A DNA stretch of 28,904 nucleotides from Physocladia obscura. Taxonomy: Eukaryota > Chytridiomycota > Chytridiomycetes > Chytridiales > Chytriomycetaceae. Both the position numbers and the translations under genes were made by a program. The notes beneath the pieces are model-generated. The model did not search any database and was not told the origin of the DNA. It saw only the letters and a list, made by a program, of their open reading frames with translations. Positions within the stretch are counted from its first letter, which is position 1. Every line of letters starts with the position of its first letter. Where the stretch lies: positions 571-29,474 of the forward strand of contig JADGJH010000120.1 in the NCBI GenBank assembly GCA_027596945.1, in the 5' to 3' direction. Positions 9,401-18,640 of the stretch are shown one piece after another.

Positions 9401-9893
9401 CATTGAGTTTCAACGGAAACTCCCAGCCACTTTCTGCATGATCAAAATACGGCAATGATGATGACGATGAAGCAAAGGCAAAAGTTTCTGGCACCGCATT
9501 GAGATGGAAGGCTGTCAAAAACAGGCTTAAGTCGCATATCATCTTGTCGATTTGTAAACTGAGGCTATGTGACAGATCCTCGGCAATTAGGGCAGTGTCG
9601 TCATCAAGATCAAATTGATTAACTTCGGGTTTAAAATCCAGTGATGCACGTAGATCGATAACAAGTTCCAGCAAAATATCTGATATGCTGTTGTTGGCAT
9701 TGTAGTTTTCGTTGATTTTGTTTTCATTGCCAATTCCGATTTCATTTTCCATGTTTGCGTTTGCGACAGTAGGCAAAAGAACAGATCGTGAATATGCGAG
9801 TAATAAACGTTTAAGCCGTGATTGAGTCCATTGCCAGACTGGCTTAATCACTGCATTATTCTTGTCTTTGAACAGCACCGGTATCCCAACCAT
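6402..9893 (-). CDS. Large Gln-rich protein of unknown function
   Basis: I do not recognise this protein. The frame runs from ATG 9893 to the stop at 6402, 1163 codons if unspliced. A 63-nt segment at 9053-9115 has a full intron signature (GTATTG donor, CTTAAC branch-like element, pyrimidine tract, CACAG acceptor) and is removed in frame, so the likely product is 1142 residues. A second in-frame ATG at codon 48 is an alternative start. Visible parts: an N-terminal ~390-residue region that looks folded (mixed hydrophobic, few repeats); a Ser/Lys-rich linker; a helical region at about 540-760; a Gln/Asn-rich tract at about 775-861; a Ser/Thr/Pro-rich tract; and a compact C-terminal ~120 residues with LMPIVRPDQVDARQKI and YGVQDLLESWNKYL. 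There are no membrane segments. The make-up suggests a nuclear scaffold or co-regulator, which is inference only. It is convergent with the phosphatase gene. Confidence 0.75.
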   Translation of the reverse strand: MVGIPVLFKDKNNAVIKPVWQWTQSRLKRLLLAYSRSVLLPTVANANMENEIGIGNENKINENYNANNSISDILLELVIDLRASLDFKPEVNQFDLDDDTALIAEDLSHSLSLQIDKMICDLSLFLTAFHLNAVPETFAFASSSSSLPYFDHAESGWEFPLKLNDSELLLTKVPFHTWSADYVATSRLDENRTLSPPAFLAKVLDELHTLMFGEDCSTSNTAIFSEDEKNAWHAMAALQSFGEFMLVQFSLHQPFHRIKGIAFCLQLNNFQPCLRFLVFTDYTPDDRALAILHTLQNLNSPKTSKERMACSLTSIPHLLINKWVKLNFFSNPFIPNIVAQRSTDNISNIVKSHGEYSEVLTFLLNTGFSGPDGFNAIVNAGINAKIHLNEQKRKEVLRKNKTSQIVSDTDTDQFMGMKKSQLPFSQPAANGKLPIEMILSESLNDNSKISATDNSNVPALPPTKKAKFLGEPSPPVSSQSKSQLVISSISTNSKTDLAVVVPEGEPNSIIPQVKPNFIVAENISKSGIQKTDALQQLIEIFQYSLENHAYQISNPDTTEICQISARSIINVLRSIYKINQKIALYMLLDLEKHLGHLLYEKEQVETTFNLSRNEKYEHAAKKLGSEILIIKSFIDANKSALNIFSGNAKNSVVESKEQTLSIGISSDSRNLFVSTNEIISELNSSGKTAIKLRDEYNFICKQILDLRNRQTQINTSMRQYMNDNPQKNNFSSEFQVLIQNEQQCTNLINHCSEELRRRASEIKSLETPQSQQIQIQSNQSVRNIMQVQHQNNQRTDYQYIQQTQNQPIQQAQFQYGQNFQDQIGQNAQYQTSQIFPQQNNQQSQFYILQSQIHNKQILEQNTINSVESARSFSHASIFPTTSTQILAQPSSTQKTSLKSRTAEFTSKFPANNVPAKAIPTSKSEPTGKIPENTASSTIKKRLLLPEKSTSVISPTVISTESNIATSFIIPAAKRTNTIVESSSTTFKNVPTTGDAVPNLIQNNLPFATAANKSGATSIQFTSHKNQKKVPHPDQMYATPVSPRVFVEHFNSSKHSLMPIVRPDQVDARQKIIAETLPIGTKKRTTLNESHELRSSAYGVQDLLESWNKYLKEGNVTMEELDGALTGNVVLPKGFVGFDIKEDKGQQAVKEHVELLSNPRRMEI
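9053..9115 (-). other. Probable in-frame, stop-free intron in the Gln-rich protein gene
   Basis: On the minus strand the sequence reads AAAG|GTATTGC at the 5' side, CTTCAACTTAACAATTTCC inside, and TTGTTTTCACAG|ATTATACC at the 3' side. It is 63 nt, a multiple of three with no stop, so retention would add 21 hydrophobic residues without breaking the frame. The signals are stronger than in most introns here. Confidence 0.65.
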
Positions 9894-10171
9894 TGGAAGT
9901 CCCCGAAAAATCCAACAAAAATATCAATTTGGCAAATTTGTGAAGGTGAATGTGAAAACAGATGTGAAGGGAAATGTGAAAGTCAAAATAATCCTTTCAG
10001 TCCACAAAAAATAAAATGAAAATCAACCAAATCCTGTTAGTAGAGCAATGTACTTGGCATAAACACAAGCAACAAAGGTTTTTATTGGCTAACACTTTTT
10101 TCTTATGACTAAAATGTGTTTTTAGGATGGAAATCCAACAAACTATTTGTTCTTGCCACACTTGACTTTGT
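9894..10171. other. Upstream region of the Gln-rich protein gene, with TGTGAA repeats
   Basis: This holds the promoter side of the minus-strand gene starting at 9893 and the left margin of the transposon island. At 9939-9981 the motif TGTGAA recurs four times at roughly 10-12 base spacing. No gene is recognisable, although 10125-10171 may be decayed 5' transposase sequence. Confidence 0.45.
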
Positions 10172-11278
10172 TTGAACACCAGCAATTTGAAAGAACCACA
10201 AGATGCATCATGGCATGCATTGTATGCTTTGAGTCAATTCACTGAAGGGATAAATGGATTTATCCATCAAACAGGATTTGACAAACCATCATTTGATGCC
10301 ATTCTCAAAGAATTCAGCAAAGACTACATTGTTCAATCTGGACCTGGATTGCGTGATTGCCCTCCTAAATTATCAAGGAAGTCAACAGTGCTGGGTTTAC
10401 TACTGCAATTTTACACAGGTACTTTTTGACTTTATTTGATATCTGATCTTATCTCAATTCAGGCACAGGCAAATACAGTGAGTTTTGTCAGCTCTTTGGA
10501 ATTCCTCCCAGCACTTTGGGAGATACTCTTCATAAGGCAGAGAAAGCCCTCTCAACTGCATTGGATCAAATCAAAGATGTGCAAGTGCAATGGCCATCAC
10601 AAATCAAAAAAATTGGGCAACTGCTGTCAATCAAAAGGAGCCATTTGTTTGTAACTGTTGGATTCATTGATGGAAAGAACTATCCTGTGCAAGAGCCAAC
10701 ACATCAAGACATTCAGAATGCCTTCTACAATGGTTGGCTGCATATTGTCTATGTAACTGGAGTTCTGTGCTATGGTTTCAACAGTACTATTATTTGGGCA
10801 CGCCACAACTGTCTTGGATCTTGGAATGACAGGTAACCTCTCTCTTTTTGAAAGTACTGTTTTACACACATACCAGTTTAAATATAGTGACAACTCTCAT
10901 GATTTTTGTGCAAGACTGATCAATCCACACTTTTCTTTGCAAGATTATGGAGTTATTGCTGATTCGGCTTTTCCTGTTTCTAATGAAATGTTCAACAGGA
11001 TTATAACTCTGCTTAAAATCAGGGATCTGGAATGAATTCCTTTGAATGAACAAACTTCTGCTGAACTGGTTAGCTCAGCAATTACTAGAGTCAGACAAGC
11101 TGCAGAATGGGGAATGGGGGTTGTTGAAAAGCCATTTTGGCAACTGACACAAAAGTTGCCTTACAATCAAGACATTTGAGAGGTTTGACTATGCAATTGT
11201 TTTTGCTTGTATAACTTGAGAGTGAGAAGACTGAAAATCAGCCAAATAAGATCCATTTATGAAGAATATTTAACTTAA
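10172..11278 (+). pseudogene. PIF/Harbinger-type (DDE_Tnp_4) transposase, decayed
   Basis: Seen in order: a helical N-terminal part (FDKPSFDAILKEF), FGIPPSTLGDTLHKAEKAL, the first catalytic Asp in GFIDGKNYPVQEPTHQD, QNAFYNGWLH, WARHNCLGSWND, the second Asp in YGVIADSAFPV, the Glu region RQAAEWGMGVVEKPF, and the tail LYNLRVRRLKISQIRSIY. This order is that of fungal Harbinger-like DDE transposases. A 44-nt intron (10419-10462) joins FYTG to TGKYSEF in frame. Breaks: a frameshift just after GSWND (about 10831), TGA at 11033, 11177 and 11186, and TAA at 11276-11278 as the natural end. At least the later TGA codons sit where arginine is expected. I found no terminal inverted repeats and no intact accessory gene beside it. 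It cannot be active as it stands. Confidence 0.8.
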
Positions 11279-11289
11279 TAAAAACTTTA

Positions 11290-12980
11290 ATAACTTCAGC
11301 ATTATGTCAAAATCATCAACAAGGAAAACCAAACAAAAACCAAAAACCAAACACTGATATAAAAAGCAATAAAGGTAAGTCCCATTTACTTCTTTACAAG
11401 TGTCACAATAATAGACATTAGTTGTTGTTGACTTTGCTATTGCTGTAACTCCAGTCTTGCTTCACAATCTGCCTGTTCTCTGGATAATCTTTCCTCCCAA
11501 TCAGCCTGTTCACGTTCTGCCTTGTATTCCCGCTCTTCTCTTCTGCAAGCTTGTTCTTCCTTATGCTCTTCTTGTCTGAAATCTAATTTCTCTTGTCACT
11601 CTTGTCTTTGTTGTTCCATTTTTTCTCAGCAAGCTTCCATTTTTGCCTCATGGTCCATTTTTCATGCTTGAGTTCAGTATCTCTATATCCTCTGGTCTTT
11701 GTCTTAATCCTCTGCACTTTTTCAGGATTGATTGAATTGCAAGAACACATGCTTTGTAAGCAGGAGTGTCAGAAGGTTTGGAGTTCCTGTACTGATTAAG
11801 AACAGCATTGATTTGTGTGTGCCTGTTGCATATTGGGGCTGGGATGTTCTGATAGAGAGTTTAGAGAAGCGCTTCAGCTTCTGAACAAGTTGCAGCATGT
11901 TTGCGTGTGAGGACACCAGCACAGTTCTTGCACTTCTTGTGTTATGTGATAACCCCCAGGGTCCATTGTAAAAGAAGCCATCATGCAATTTATTCCAGAC
12001 TTTGAGCTTAGGAATGGTCAAATTGGGTCTTTGATTTTCACCTGAATGACTCCAGCAATGCCTTCAGTTCCTGCTTCCAGCTTCACAATAGCCTCACAAC
12101 AAAGTTTGATGACAGCTGCAATTCCAAGTGGCAGTTTTGGTCTAGCTGCATTTGGGCCATGAGTCAGAGCAGGAGGGGCTTAGAAATTTGAGGAAGTTCC
12201 CAAAGTGGATTCTTCATCACCAGTTGTGGTATACAGATTCCAGATGGAGTACGCGCTGGTTGAACAGCATAGTGGAATATTTTGACAGCAAATTTTTTTC
12301 ATCACCTGAGGTGTACAGTCTGGCAGTAAACTTTACATATTGACACAATGAGCAATGGGTTCAATTTGCAACAGTTTCATCAAGGCAGCCTTGGAGGTGT
12401 TGCAAGGTGTTGATGTCAGGGTGTGCAGTGCCAGTGTTTGAACTTTTTCATATTTTTGCAAGAGAGCCTTGTTTCCTTGAAAGAGTACAAGACCATATTC
12501 CATGACTGGGCAAATGAAGGCCTTGTAGATTCTTGCAGATGCTGCTGGAGCCCATCCACAAGAGTTGAAGCCCAAACTTTGCGAGCCTTTGTAGTCCTGA
12601 CTTGAGCCATTACAAGTGAAAGGAATTCCAAGATATGTTGCCATGCCTTCAGATGGAAGATCCACTTCATAGAGCTGGAGTTTGACATCCCTTATAGAAG
12701 CAGGTAAGCAAAGAACAGTGCACTTTGTGGGTGCAAATTTTATTCCAACATCCACACTCCAATTCTCACAGCACTTCAAAAGTTTTGCCATGTCAGAAGC
12801 ATTTGTTGCCATTAAGGCAGTGTTGTCAGCAAACAACCTCCAGTTGGTGCAAGCTCCATGAATAGCCATTGTAGACATGCCAGGTTCGGAAAGGTGTCGA
12901 CAAAGTCCATCAATAGAAAAGTTGAACAGGGAAGGGGAAAGTGTGGAGCCCTGGAGGAGTCCATGTGTGTTGGGGATAGG
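11290..12980 (-). mobile_element. Older minus-strand LINE, 3' half (RT palm to C-terminus), decayed
   Basis: Continues from the piece at 18628-19560; the two were separated by the insertion of another LINE. On the minus strand the frame carries THGLLQGSTLSPSLFNF (RT domain 4), then FADN in place of F/YADD near 12825 (a lost catalytic Asp), IKFAPTKC, TYLGIPF and the thumb segment AFICPVMEYGL. These run from 12980 to about 12333. Further down come a C-x2-C-x7-H-x3-C zinc knuckle (CKNCAGVLTRKHAATC, near 11940-11890), a helical segment, and a Glu/Gln/Arg-rich tail (about 11645-11435) in another frame. Several stops break it, including TGA at 11638-11636 and 11598-11596. The 3' end is uncertain; I put it near 11290. 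Confidence 0.8.
12968..12980. repeat. Target-site duplication, left copy (13 bp)
   Basis: TGTTGGGGATAGG here is identical to 18628-18640. The flanking bases differ on both sides (G/T before, G/A after), so the duplication is exactly 13 bp. It brackets the plus-strand LINE. Confidence 0.9.
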
Positions 12981-12989
12981 GACTTTTCT

Positions 12990-14943
12990 TTGAAAAAATC
13001 TGTGTGCCGTCAAACAGCATACAACAAAAACACTGCAACAGCAAAAGCTCAACAGCTACTTCAAAACTCCATGAAACAAATTGCCAGGAATTCACTCTGT
13101 GATCCCTGCAAATGCAACACTTGCACCTGAATTGCAACTGGAACTTATAGCTGAAGAATCTGCCAACAGTTACGCCAAACTCGAACAAAGCACTTGGCAA
13201 ATCATAAAACAGATGCTTACCTGCAACAAAAAATTCAGGAACAGTACCTGAAACAGCCTATTTGCAAGCAAATTGGGCTGCGGGAATCCAAATGCATTTG
13301 GAATTCAAGTCATATCAGTCAAGTGTAAAACGTGCCAGAACCAACCTTGACTTAGGGATCAGCTTCAGGCCAGTTCAAACCAGCAGTTTAGAGAGTTAGG
13401 AAAACAACTTATCAGTTTGGACAAGCAGATCCAACGAAACTTGTCTGAACCAGCCTCCGCAAGAAAAAAAAGTGAAGTACTACAGCAGCAGCAAAAAAAC
13501 AAAGTACAACCAGAACCAATACAGCAATCACAAGCAGATCAATATAAAAAGCAAAAAGCAAATTTTATTAACAAACCAAACACAGAAAAAACGAACAGTG
13601 AGGAAGGAGAGTTGGAGATGAGCAAGAGCAAAACACTCAAAGATCTGGCAGCACAAATTGCCGCAATGAATAGAACAATGGGCCAGATGACAAATCAGAT
13701 GGCCCAGATGTACAAGGAACTCACTCAAATGCGGAGAGAGGCAAAAGAGAAGGACGAGGAAATAGCAAAACTGAAGGAAAAAGGGAGAAGTGGCTGGTTC
13801 AAAGACTGGACAGAACAAGCGGAAGCAAATGGCAGGGAACATCCTGAAAACGCCGCTCAAACACACAAGGCAGGCTCCAGTGCCACCTCATTTCCACCCG
13901 GTGCAGCTAGAATGTCACAACATGATGAGGTTGCCAAAAACATGAATCAAAACTGAGCAACAACAGACCAAACAGCAGCAGGGAACCACACAAGTGGCGT
14001 GCAGGCTGCAAAAACAAACCAAACTGGCAGAAACAGCAATAGAATACAATTGAGGGGTACTGCAGCTGCCCTGCAACGTATTGCCTTGGCAGTGCAGGTT
14101 GTGCCACGTGTGACTTCACGTGGCTGTGCAAATAGTGCACAGGGCCAAGGAGAGTGCACACAGTCACAATCCTACACTCTGGTAGATTGTAGCTACAAAA
14201 GAAACCAGTCTCAACTGTCAGTGGCGCTGGCATGGACTGGACAAAATCCAGGAACAATTTTTGCCACTCTGACAAAAAATAGAAAAAAAAAAATAAAAAC
14301 AAAACAAGGGACCAACTCACCTATGAGAAACTCAGGACTGCAAAATCTGGAGAAGAGCTTGCTGTGCTGGTTGTTCATGCAACATACCGCCCACAACCTG
14401 GTGTCCAGCACCCAAAACTTGCAACAACAATGACCTTGTGCGCTATTAGTACAGATTTCCTGACTCAGGAGGCCTGGCAATTTGGACCACTCAAATCAAT
14501 TTGAGCAGTCCTCACACATAAGTATAAGTTGCCCTTCATTGAGGACATTAGTCCTCTTGGCAGGCTTTTCTAAGTGTGAAATATTTTTTGATAAAAACTT
14601 TGAAGCTAACATCAGAGAAAAACTCACAGAGGCCGGTCTGCTACTGGAAAACTTCAACCCGACTGCCGTTCCAGCTCACAGAATTGACAGTAACCCAGCC
14701 ACTTACTGACAATAATTTGTGCAGCGCGAAGCAATCTTCAACCAGGTACACTTTGATCTTATGAAAAATGCAGCATTGGCTGGTGTACCAGCTGACCTTA
14801 GTGAGGAAATCAAGGCATATGCCCTGCGTAGATTGAGTGTACCTACAGCGCAGAACTCTAGAATTGGCAAAAACCTCACAAATTCTTTCACCGTAAATGA
14901 AAATGCTGGAAATGAAAGCACTAGTGTTGTACCAATGCAATGA
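12990..14943 (+). pseudogene. LINE ORF1 (nucleic-acid-binding, coiled-coil type), decayed
   Basis: One frame dominates from about 13350 to TGA 14941-14943. It is interrupted by TGA at 13348, 13954, 14431 and 14707 and includes a patch near 14310-14510 that reads better in another frame (DQLTYEKLRTAKSGEELAVL). The best preserved part, 13417-13956, is Gln/Lys-rich. It contains a methionine-heptad coiled coil (NRTMGQMTNQMAQMYKELTQMRR) followed by a Lys/Glu run. LINE ORF1 proteins form RNA-binding multimers through such coiled coils (family knowledge). I see no zinc knuckle or RRM. The C-terminal piece, 14719-14943, is acidic and helical. Confidence 0.65.
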
Positions 14944-17900
14944 TTAATAGAAAATTCAGACTTTTAAGTATACAGAAAGGATTAATAGGAAATGCAGAAG
15001 AGATTAGCAATTTATTAGAATTTAAAAACTTAGATTATTTAGCATTGGTAGAGACTACCATGCAGTTAGCAGATATATGTTCAATGAGGGGACTTGTATC
15101 AGAAGCACAAAGTGAAAGAAGTAATAGAGAAGCAGGAAGAGGTGGAATTTTGGGAAGAAATGGTGTGATGACAATCACAAGCAATGACAAGTTAGAAACA
15201 GCAGTGGAAGAATGTGATGATGAGGGAAGATGGACAGTTACGAAAATTGGAGATACTATCTTCATCTCAACATACCTAGCGCCATCAGAACCAGCAGGAA
15301 CTTTGAGAAAGTTAAACAATTTAGTAAAAGAAACAGCCAGAAAAAACAATGCAGCACCAATTATAGTAATGGGTGACTGGAATGCGCAACACACACACTT
15401 TGGGGATAAAATTGCAACACCAGACTGTGATAGAAGAGAGTGGATTGAGGAATGGCTTGATGACAGAGAGTGGAACTGGATTGAGCCAACCACTGGTGGC
15501 AGAGGCATCACTGACTTAGTGTTTGCAAATCACAGAGCATTAGTGAGAATAAGTAATCTTACTATATGGGAAGATGAAAAAGCAGCAAACTCTGATCACT
15601 CTCTCATAACATTTGAGGTGTCAGAGATGAAGCAGCATGAGAAACCTGCTTTTGAGCATATAGACATTAGAAAATTGATTGAGAACATTGAAGAGTATGC
15701 AAATGAAGTTGGGAAAAAACAAGAAGAAGTGGAAGAATGGATGTTGAACAAACTCCTTGAATGTGAAGCAGCAAACACTGCTGGTGAAGAGTGGGACTAG
15801 GGAAAAAGAAGAGGAATGGCTGATGAAGCCTGGAGAAAGTTTGCAGTATGGATATATGAAGCTGGGAAAAAAGCAGGAGGGATGATGAAATTCAAAGGAG
15901 GAGCAACTGGTGCACCTCTGTTTGAACAAAATGTAAAAAAACTGAAGGAATGGAGAGGGATATACAACTTAGTATAAGTGAACTAGGAATTAGTCAAGCT
16001 CAGCGAGAGTCACACATCAGGCAATCATCATCAGCTACTAAAATTATTAACTGTGCTGTTTGCTGTTCCAGAAAAAGGCTCTTCAATGAAACAATTGATT
16101 CCTGGTCCTACAACCAAACTGGTGAATCAAAGAGGATTGCTTGTGCTTGTGCTTGTGCCTTACATTCTCATTGTGCCCTCAAATCTGACAATATGGCTGA
16201 CTATGAAGCCCACTTCAAGACAACTTTTGGAGCTCAACCAACTGGTACTGACCAACCTAACATACAGGACTTGCACATTGCAGATCCAACACACCCTAGG
16301 GTACCCATCAAACTACAGGAAGCATCAAAATTCATTGATAAGAATGATCTTCACCACTGTATCAGCCCTATGCCATCTGGAAAAGCAACTGGAGAAGATA
16401 GAATCCTCTGTGAAACAATTAAGGGCTTGTTCAAAAAAAATACTGAGACATATATTCTCATTGAAGCAATGGCTCTTATGTTTTGTTTGTCCATTTCACT
16501 AACAGCCATCCCAACAGGATGGAACAAAGCTAATGTGGCACTGGTCTACAAAAACAAGGGCAACAAACATAACATGTCAAATTATCAACCAATCTCTCTC
16601 ACTTCAAGAACGTGAATGCTGTTTGAAGGATGTCTCAGACCAGAACTTGAACACCAGGTTAATTCAATGATTGACATTGCACAAGGCAGTTTCAGGTGTA
16701 CTTGCTCAACAATGGATCAAGTTCTAACATTGAACGAAATCATAGCAGTGCATCCTGAAATTAACACATCTACCTTGACATCAAAGCTGCGTATGATTGC
16801 TGCAACTAGTTTATACTTTGAACAGAAATCTACAACAATCAGCAAGACCCTAACCAACAGGACACTCATAAAGTCTTGCTTCCCATTCTGCAATTACTGT
16901 TTGACTACAACAAGGCTACTCTCTTGGTGAATGGGTCCAAGTCAGGTGAAATTGACGTAACACGTGGACTCCTGCAAGGTACTCTCTCAGCTCCAATGCT
17001 GTTCAATGTGCACATCAACTCACTTCCTGGACTTCTACGCCAAATGTACAGAAATGATGCTGTTCTTGTTGGACCCCATTGTATCAACTCCCTACTCTTT
17101 GCAGATGACACTAACATCTTTTCAAAAAATCCAATAGTTCTGCAAAGAATGCTGGACACTACTGTGGAATGGGGAAACAGGAAAAGCATCACCTGGGCTC
17201 CCCAGAAATCAATTGCTGTTGGTCCAGCCAGACTACAACTCCCTATGAACAACACACCTGTACAACAAAAGGACAAACACACATATGTTGGCATGGTCAT
17301 GACTGCAACTGGTGTGGACATGGCTTGCTCCTGTGAGAAGAGAACTGGTGACACACACAAAACTTTGGCCTGGCTCAAATCAAGAGGACTTAATGGCTTT
17401 GGCTTCAGAAATCTACATTCTCTGCAACTCTACCCAGTCTTCATTTGATCTCAACTTGAATATGGCCTGGCATTAAGACCACTCACCCCAACAGAAATAC
17501 TTCCACTCCAGAAATTCCAAAACACCTGTCTTTGCTCTATCTTCTCAGTACCAAACTCCACATCAATTCCTGCACTTCATCTTATTTCAGCTACTCCCAC
17601 AATCACATCAAGAAATTTACTAATAAATGCATCCTTCCTCAACAGACTACACAACATGGATGAATCTGACAATTTGACCCTTCATACTTATTGCAATGAA
17701 CTCCAGATTGGATATCCTGCTGGATCCACTTCACTCATCACCACTACTAAACGCATAAAATCAACACTTCAACTCACTCCCACTTTGCTCATTATTACAA
17801 AATCCTCTTCTCCCCAATATTGAAAAACCACCAATCTACAAAACCCACACATCACTTATCTCTGAAAATATCACCGACAATTGGTTTCATGTTGACCTTC

Positions 17901-18436
17901 TTGAAGAACAGCGCAAGGCTACATCCAGAGTTGCAAAAATTCTTCCAGTCCCAAAATCACCGCAACATTGACACCAAATCATCAACTCAGCTGAAGGTCT
18001 TCCCAGACACTTCCAATGTGCCATAAATCTCTGAATACTTGGTAGAATCTGCAACCATCAAAACTGTGTCAAATGCAACACTACCAAGGCCCTCTCAAGG
18101 TGACATGGTGTCGACTGTTCTGAAATTACTCAGTCCCTCATAGCAGCACTCACTCAACCAATCATCATCCCCCCAAACCACCAAACACTTGGAGCAACAA
18201 TCATTGACACAGCTATCAACTCACTCAAGTTGAACTTTGAGACAGAAAAACTGCAAATAAAGGCTCTGTTTACAGCAATCAGCAAAATGTGGGGATACTC
18301 TGACTTGAGTGACGCAAGTGAGGCAACACTTCAACAACAGCTGGATGCAATTCTGGATGGTATTCCTGGCCCAGCAACAACAACTGCACATGTGCTCAAT
18401 ATCATTACAAGAAACTTTAATATCAACAATAATTAG
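14940..18436 (+). pseudogene. LINE ORF2: APE-type endonuclease, reverse transcriptase, zinc knuckle (decayed)
   Basis: Begins at ATG 14940, overlapping the ORF1 stop as ATGA. Residues 1-230 are an APE-like endonuclease: catalytic Glu in LVETT (E38), GDWNAQH (D146, N148), TDLVFAN (D192) and SDHSLITF (D219, H220). The first frame ends at TAG 15798. The RT follows in shifted frames: PSGKATGEDRI, IPTGWNKANVALVYKNKG, YQPISLTS, YLDIKAAYD (about 16771), GLLQGTLSAPMLFN, the intact catalytic FADD at 17098-17109, HTYVGMVM, and the thumb motif SQLEYGLAL after a TGA. Near 18070-18115 is a C-x2-C-x9-H-x3-C knuckle broken by TGA 18101. The C-terminal helix ends at TAG 18434-18436. The EN and RT active-site residues survive although the frame does not. 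Confidence 0.85.
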
Positions 18437-18505
18437 GTGCGTGGCATACCAGCAAATTGTGGAGGAAGAGCTTGATGCTGACCACATGGGCAATAACACT
18501 TATAA

Positions 18506-18538
18506 AAAATAAAAATAAAAAAATAAAAATTTTTATGC
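18506..18538. repeat. A/T simple repeat in the LINE 3' region
   Basis: A run of AAAAAT-type units followed by TTTTTAT lies about 70 bp after the ORF2 stop. It is inside the TSD-bounded element, so it belongs to its 3' UTR and is not the terminal tail. Confidence 0.5.
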
Positions 18539-18627
18539 TCAAGTTCCACTTCCTTTATTTCTTTCTTTTTTTTGAAGTTACCAGTAGTGTTGATGTCTTG
18601 TCTTAGTACAATGAATAAAATTGAAAT

Positions 18628-18640
18628 TGTTGGGGATAGG
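18628..18640. repeat. Target-site duplication, right copy (13 bp)
   Basis: TGTTGGGGATAGG, identical to 12968-12980. It encodes TPIPN on the minus strand of the interrupted LINE. Confidence 0.9.

Larger units (their letters stand above)
12981..18627 (+). mobile_element. Full-length plus-strand LINE retrotransposon (5647 bp) nested in an older LINE
   Basis: The element lies between two perfect 13-bp duplications and has the order 5' leader, ORF1, ORF2 (endonuclease, reverse transcriptase, zinc knuckle), 3' UTR. Excising it with one TSD copy rejoins the minus-strand RT frame exactly (AGKLSTPIPN + THGLLQGS). That marks it as the younger insertion and gives its true ends. The 3' end reads AATGAATAAAATTGAAAT with no long poly(A). 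An A/T simple repeat sits about 90 bp inside, at 18506-18538. The spread of stops and frameshifts shows it is now dead. Confidence 0.9.

Noticed and set aside
9887..9911. Homology of the Gln-rich gene's start region to the centre of the inverted duplication
   Set aside because: The match is about 17 bases with one mismatch, near chance level for a window of this size. Kept only as a low-interest note.
13000..18600. LTR retrotransposon
   Set aside because: No long terminal repeats, protease, integrase or RNase H signature. The APE-type endonuclease, RT and TSD pattern are those of a LINE.
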